Positions 5,972-6,129 of a stretch of 6,129 nucleotides of DNA are shown here, in pieces. Under the pieces are notes generated by a model, which saw only the letters and a program-made list of their open reading frames with translations, had not been told where the DNA came from and did not search any database. A program made the translations under genes and the position numbers. How positions within the stretch are numbered: position 1 is the first letter of the stretch; each line of letters starts with the position of its first letter. The stretch is from an uncultured Clostridia bacterium (GTDB lineage Bacteria; Bacillota; Clostridia; Oscillospirales; Oscillospiraceae). The stretch lies in NCBI GenBank assembly GCA_937858235.1, contig CALLZZ010000462.1:1-6129 (forward strand). Direction: 5' to 3'.

Positions 5972-6005
5972 AAATAAATGCTCCTTCTATCAGCTTGTGC
6001 TTATC

Positions 6006-6051
6006 ATTGTACAATCTTATTTAGTTTGCAGTGTCTTTTCCGGAATGTCAA
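6006..6051 (-). promoter_or_regulatory. Candidate promoter/operator region of the minus-strand gene
   Basis: On the minus strand a consensus -35-like TTGACA lies at 6051-6046, but the hexamer 17 nt further (CAAACT) is a poor -10. A better -10-like TACAAT lies at 6011-6006, about 35 nt before the start codon, but lacks a matching -35. The latter is inside a perfect 10-bp palindrome, ATTGTACAAT (6006-6015), which could be an operator half overlapping a promoter. Either element could drive the gene at 5600-5971; the signals do not combine into one clean promoter. Confidence 0.28.
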
Positions 6052-6061
6052 GCCCTTGCAC

Positions 6062-6109
6062 TAAAAAGGCTCATATTTTTACCAAAATGGAAGCCGTAAA
6101 AAAGGCACA
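6062..6109. repeat. Imperfect short direct repeat in AT-rich intergenic DNA
   Basis: TAAAAAGGCTCA (6062-6073) recurs as TAAAAAAGGCACA (6097-6109), about 35 nt apart. It lies upstream of the minus-strand gene in a stretch of low GC (about 37% over 6001-6060 by hand count). It may be a protein-binding pair or part of an attachment region, or chance in AT-rich DNA. Apart from this, the last 158 bases hold no gene I can support. Confidence 0.25.
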
Positions 6110-6129
6110 AGATAGCAGTGCAGAACGGA

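Noticed and set aside
5657..5977. Plus-strand frame of 106 codons opposite the convergent gene
   Set aside because: It starts without a good ribosome binding site, lies directly after a terminator, and fully overlaps the minus-strand gene, which has a good start and terminator.
6048..6129. Short frames at the right edge: minus-strand frame ending at 6048 and a plus-strand ATG at 6087 (MEAVKKAQDSSAER)
   Set aside because: Both are cut by the window edge, the plus one has no ribosome binding site, and the minus one is a hydrophobic fragment in AT-rich DNA. Neither can be supported.
1..6129. tRNA or rRNA genes, CRISPR array, insertion sequence, riboswitch
   Set aside because: I saw no cloverleaf-like arms, regularly spaced repeats, transposase motifs or terminal inverted repeats; the only strong hairpins are those at 59-88 and 5559-5588.

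Overview
The window is the distal tail and lysis end of a siphovirus-type prophage (or temperate phage) late operon, followed by one convergent gene and an AT-rich intergenic stretch. The likely host is a Gram-positive Clostridia, probably a gut Oscillospiraceae-like organism. This rests on GC near 57-59% in the tail genes (hand-counted samples), strong GGAGG-type ribosome binding sites before most genes, and protein motifs typical of clostridial prophage tails. The host assignment is an inference; nothing in the window names the organism.

Layout, left to right. Positions 1-51 are the last codons of a gene that starts outside the window; by position it is probably the major tail protein. A 12-bp hairpin (59-88) follows its stop. 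Next is the tail assembly chaperone (113-541). Near its end it carries a textbook -1 slippery heptamer, C CCT TTC (517-523), 15 nt before the stop, with an AGGAGG upstream. The -1 frame stays open to 861, so the locus probably makes a short G-type protein and a longer GT-type fusion, as in phage lambda. The tape measure gene (848-2998) overlaps the end of that frame. A 127-residue tail protein (3012-3395), a baseplate hub/tail fibre protein (3405-5183) and a two-helix holin (5257-5526) complete the plus-strand operon.

An intrinsic terminator with a 13-bp perfect stem (5559-5588) closes the operon and also serves a convergent minus-strand gene (5600-5971). That gene encodes a 123-residue acidic protein of unknown function, a good candidate for an independently expressed accessory (moron-type) gene or the first gene beyond the late operon. 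The last 158 bases are AT-rich and hold its upstream region.

How the parts work together: the chaperone pair coats the tape measure, the tape measure sets tail length while the tail tube polymerises on it, the 127-residue protein and the hub form the tail tip that contacts the cell, and the holin starts lysis. No endolysin lies next to the holin in this window. The most notable points are the unannotated-looking frameshift, a GC dip inside the C-terminal half of the hub gene that suggests exchange of a receptor-binding module, and the unidentified convergent gene. I found no clearly new multi-gene system here.
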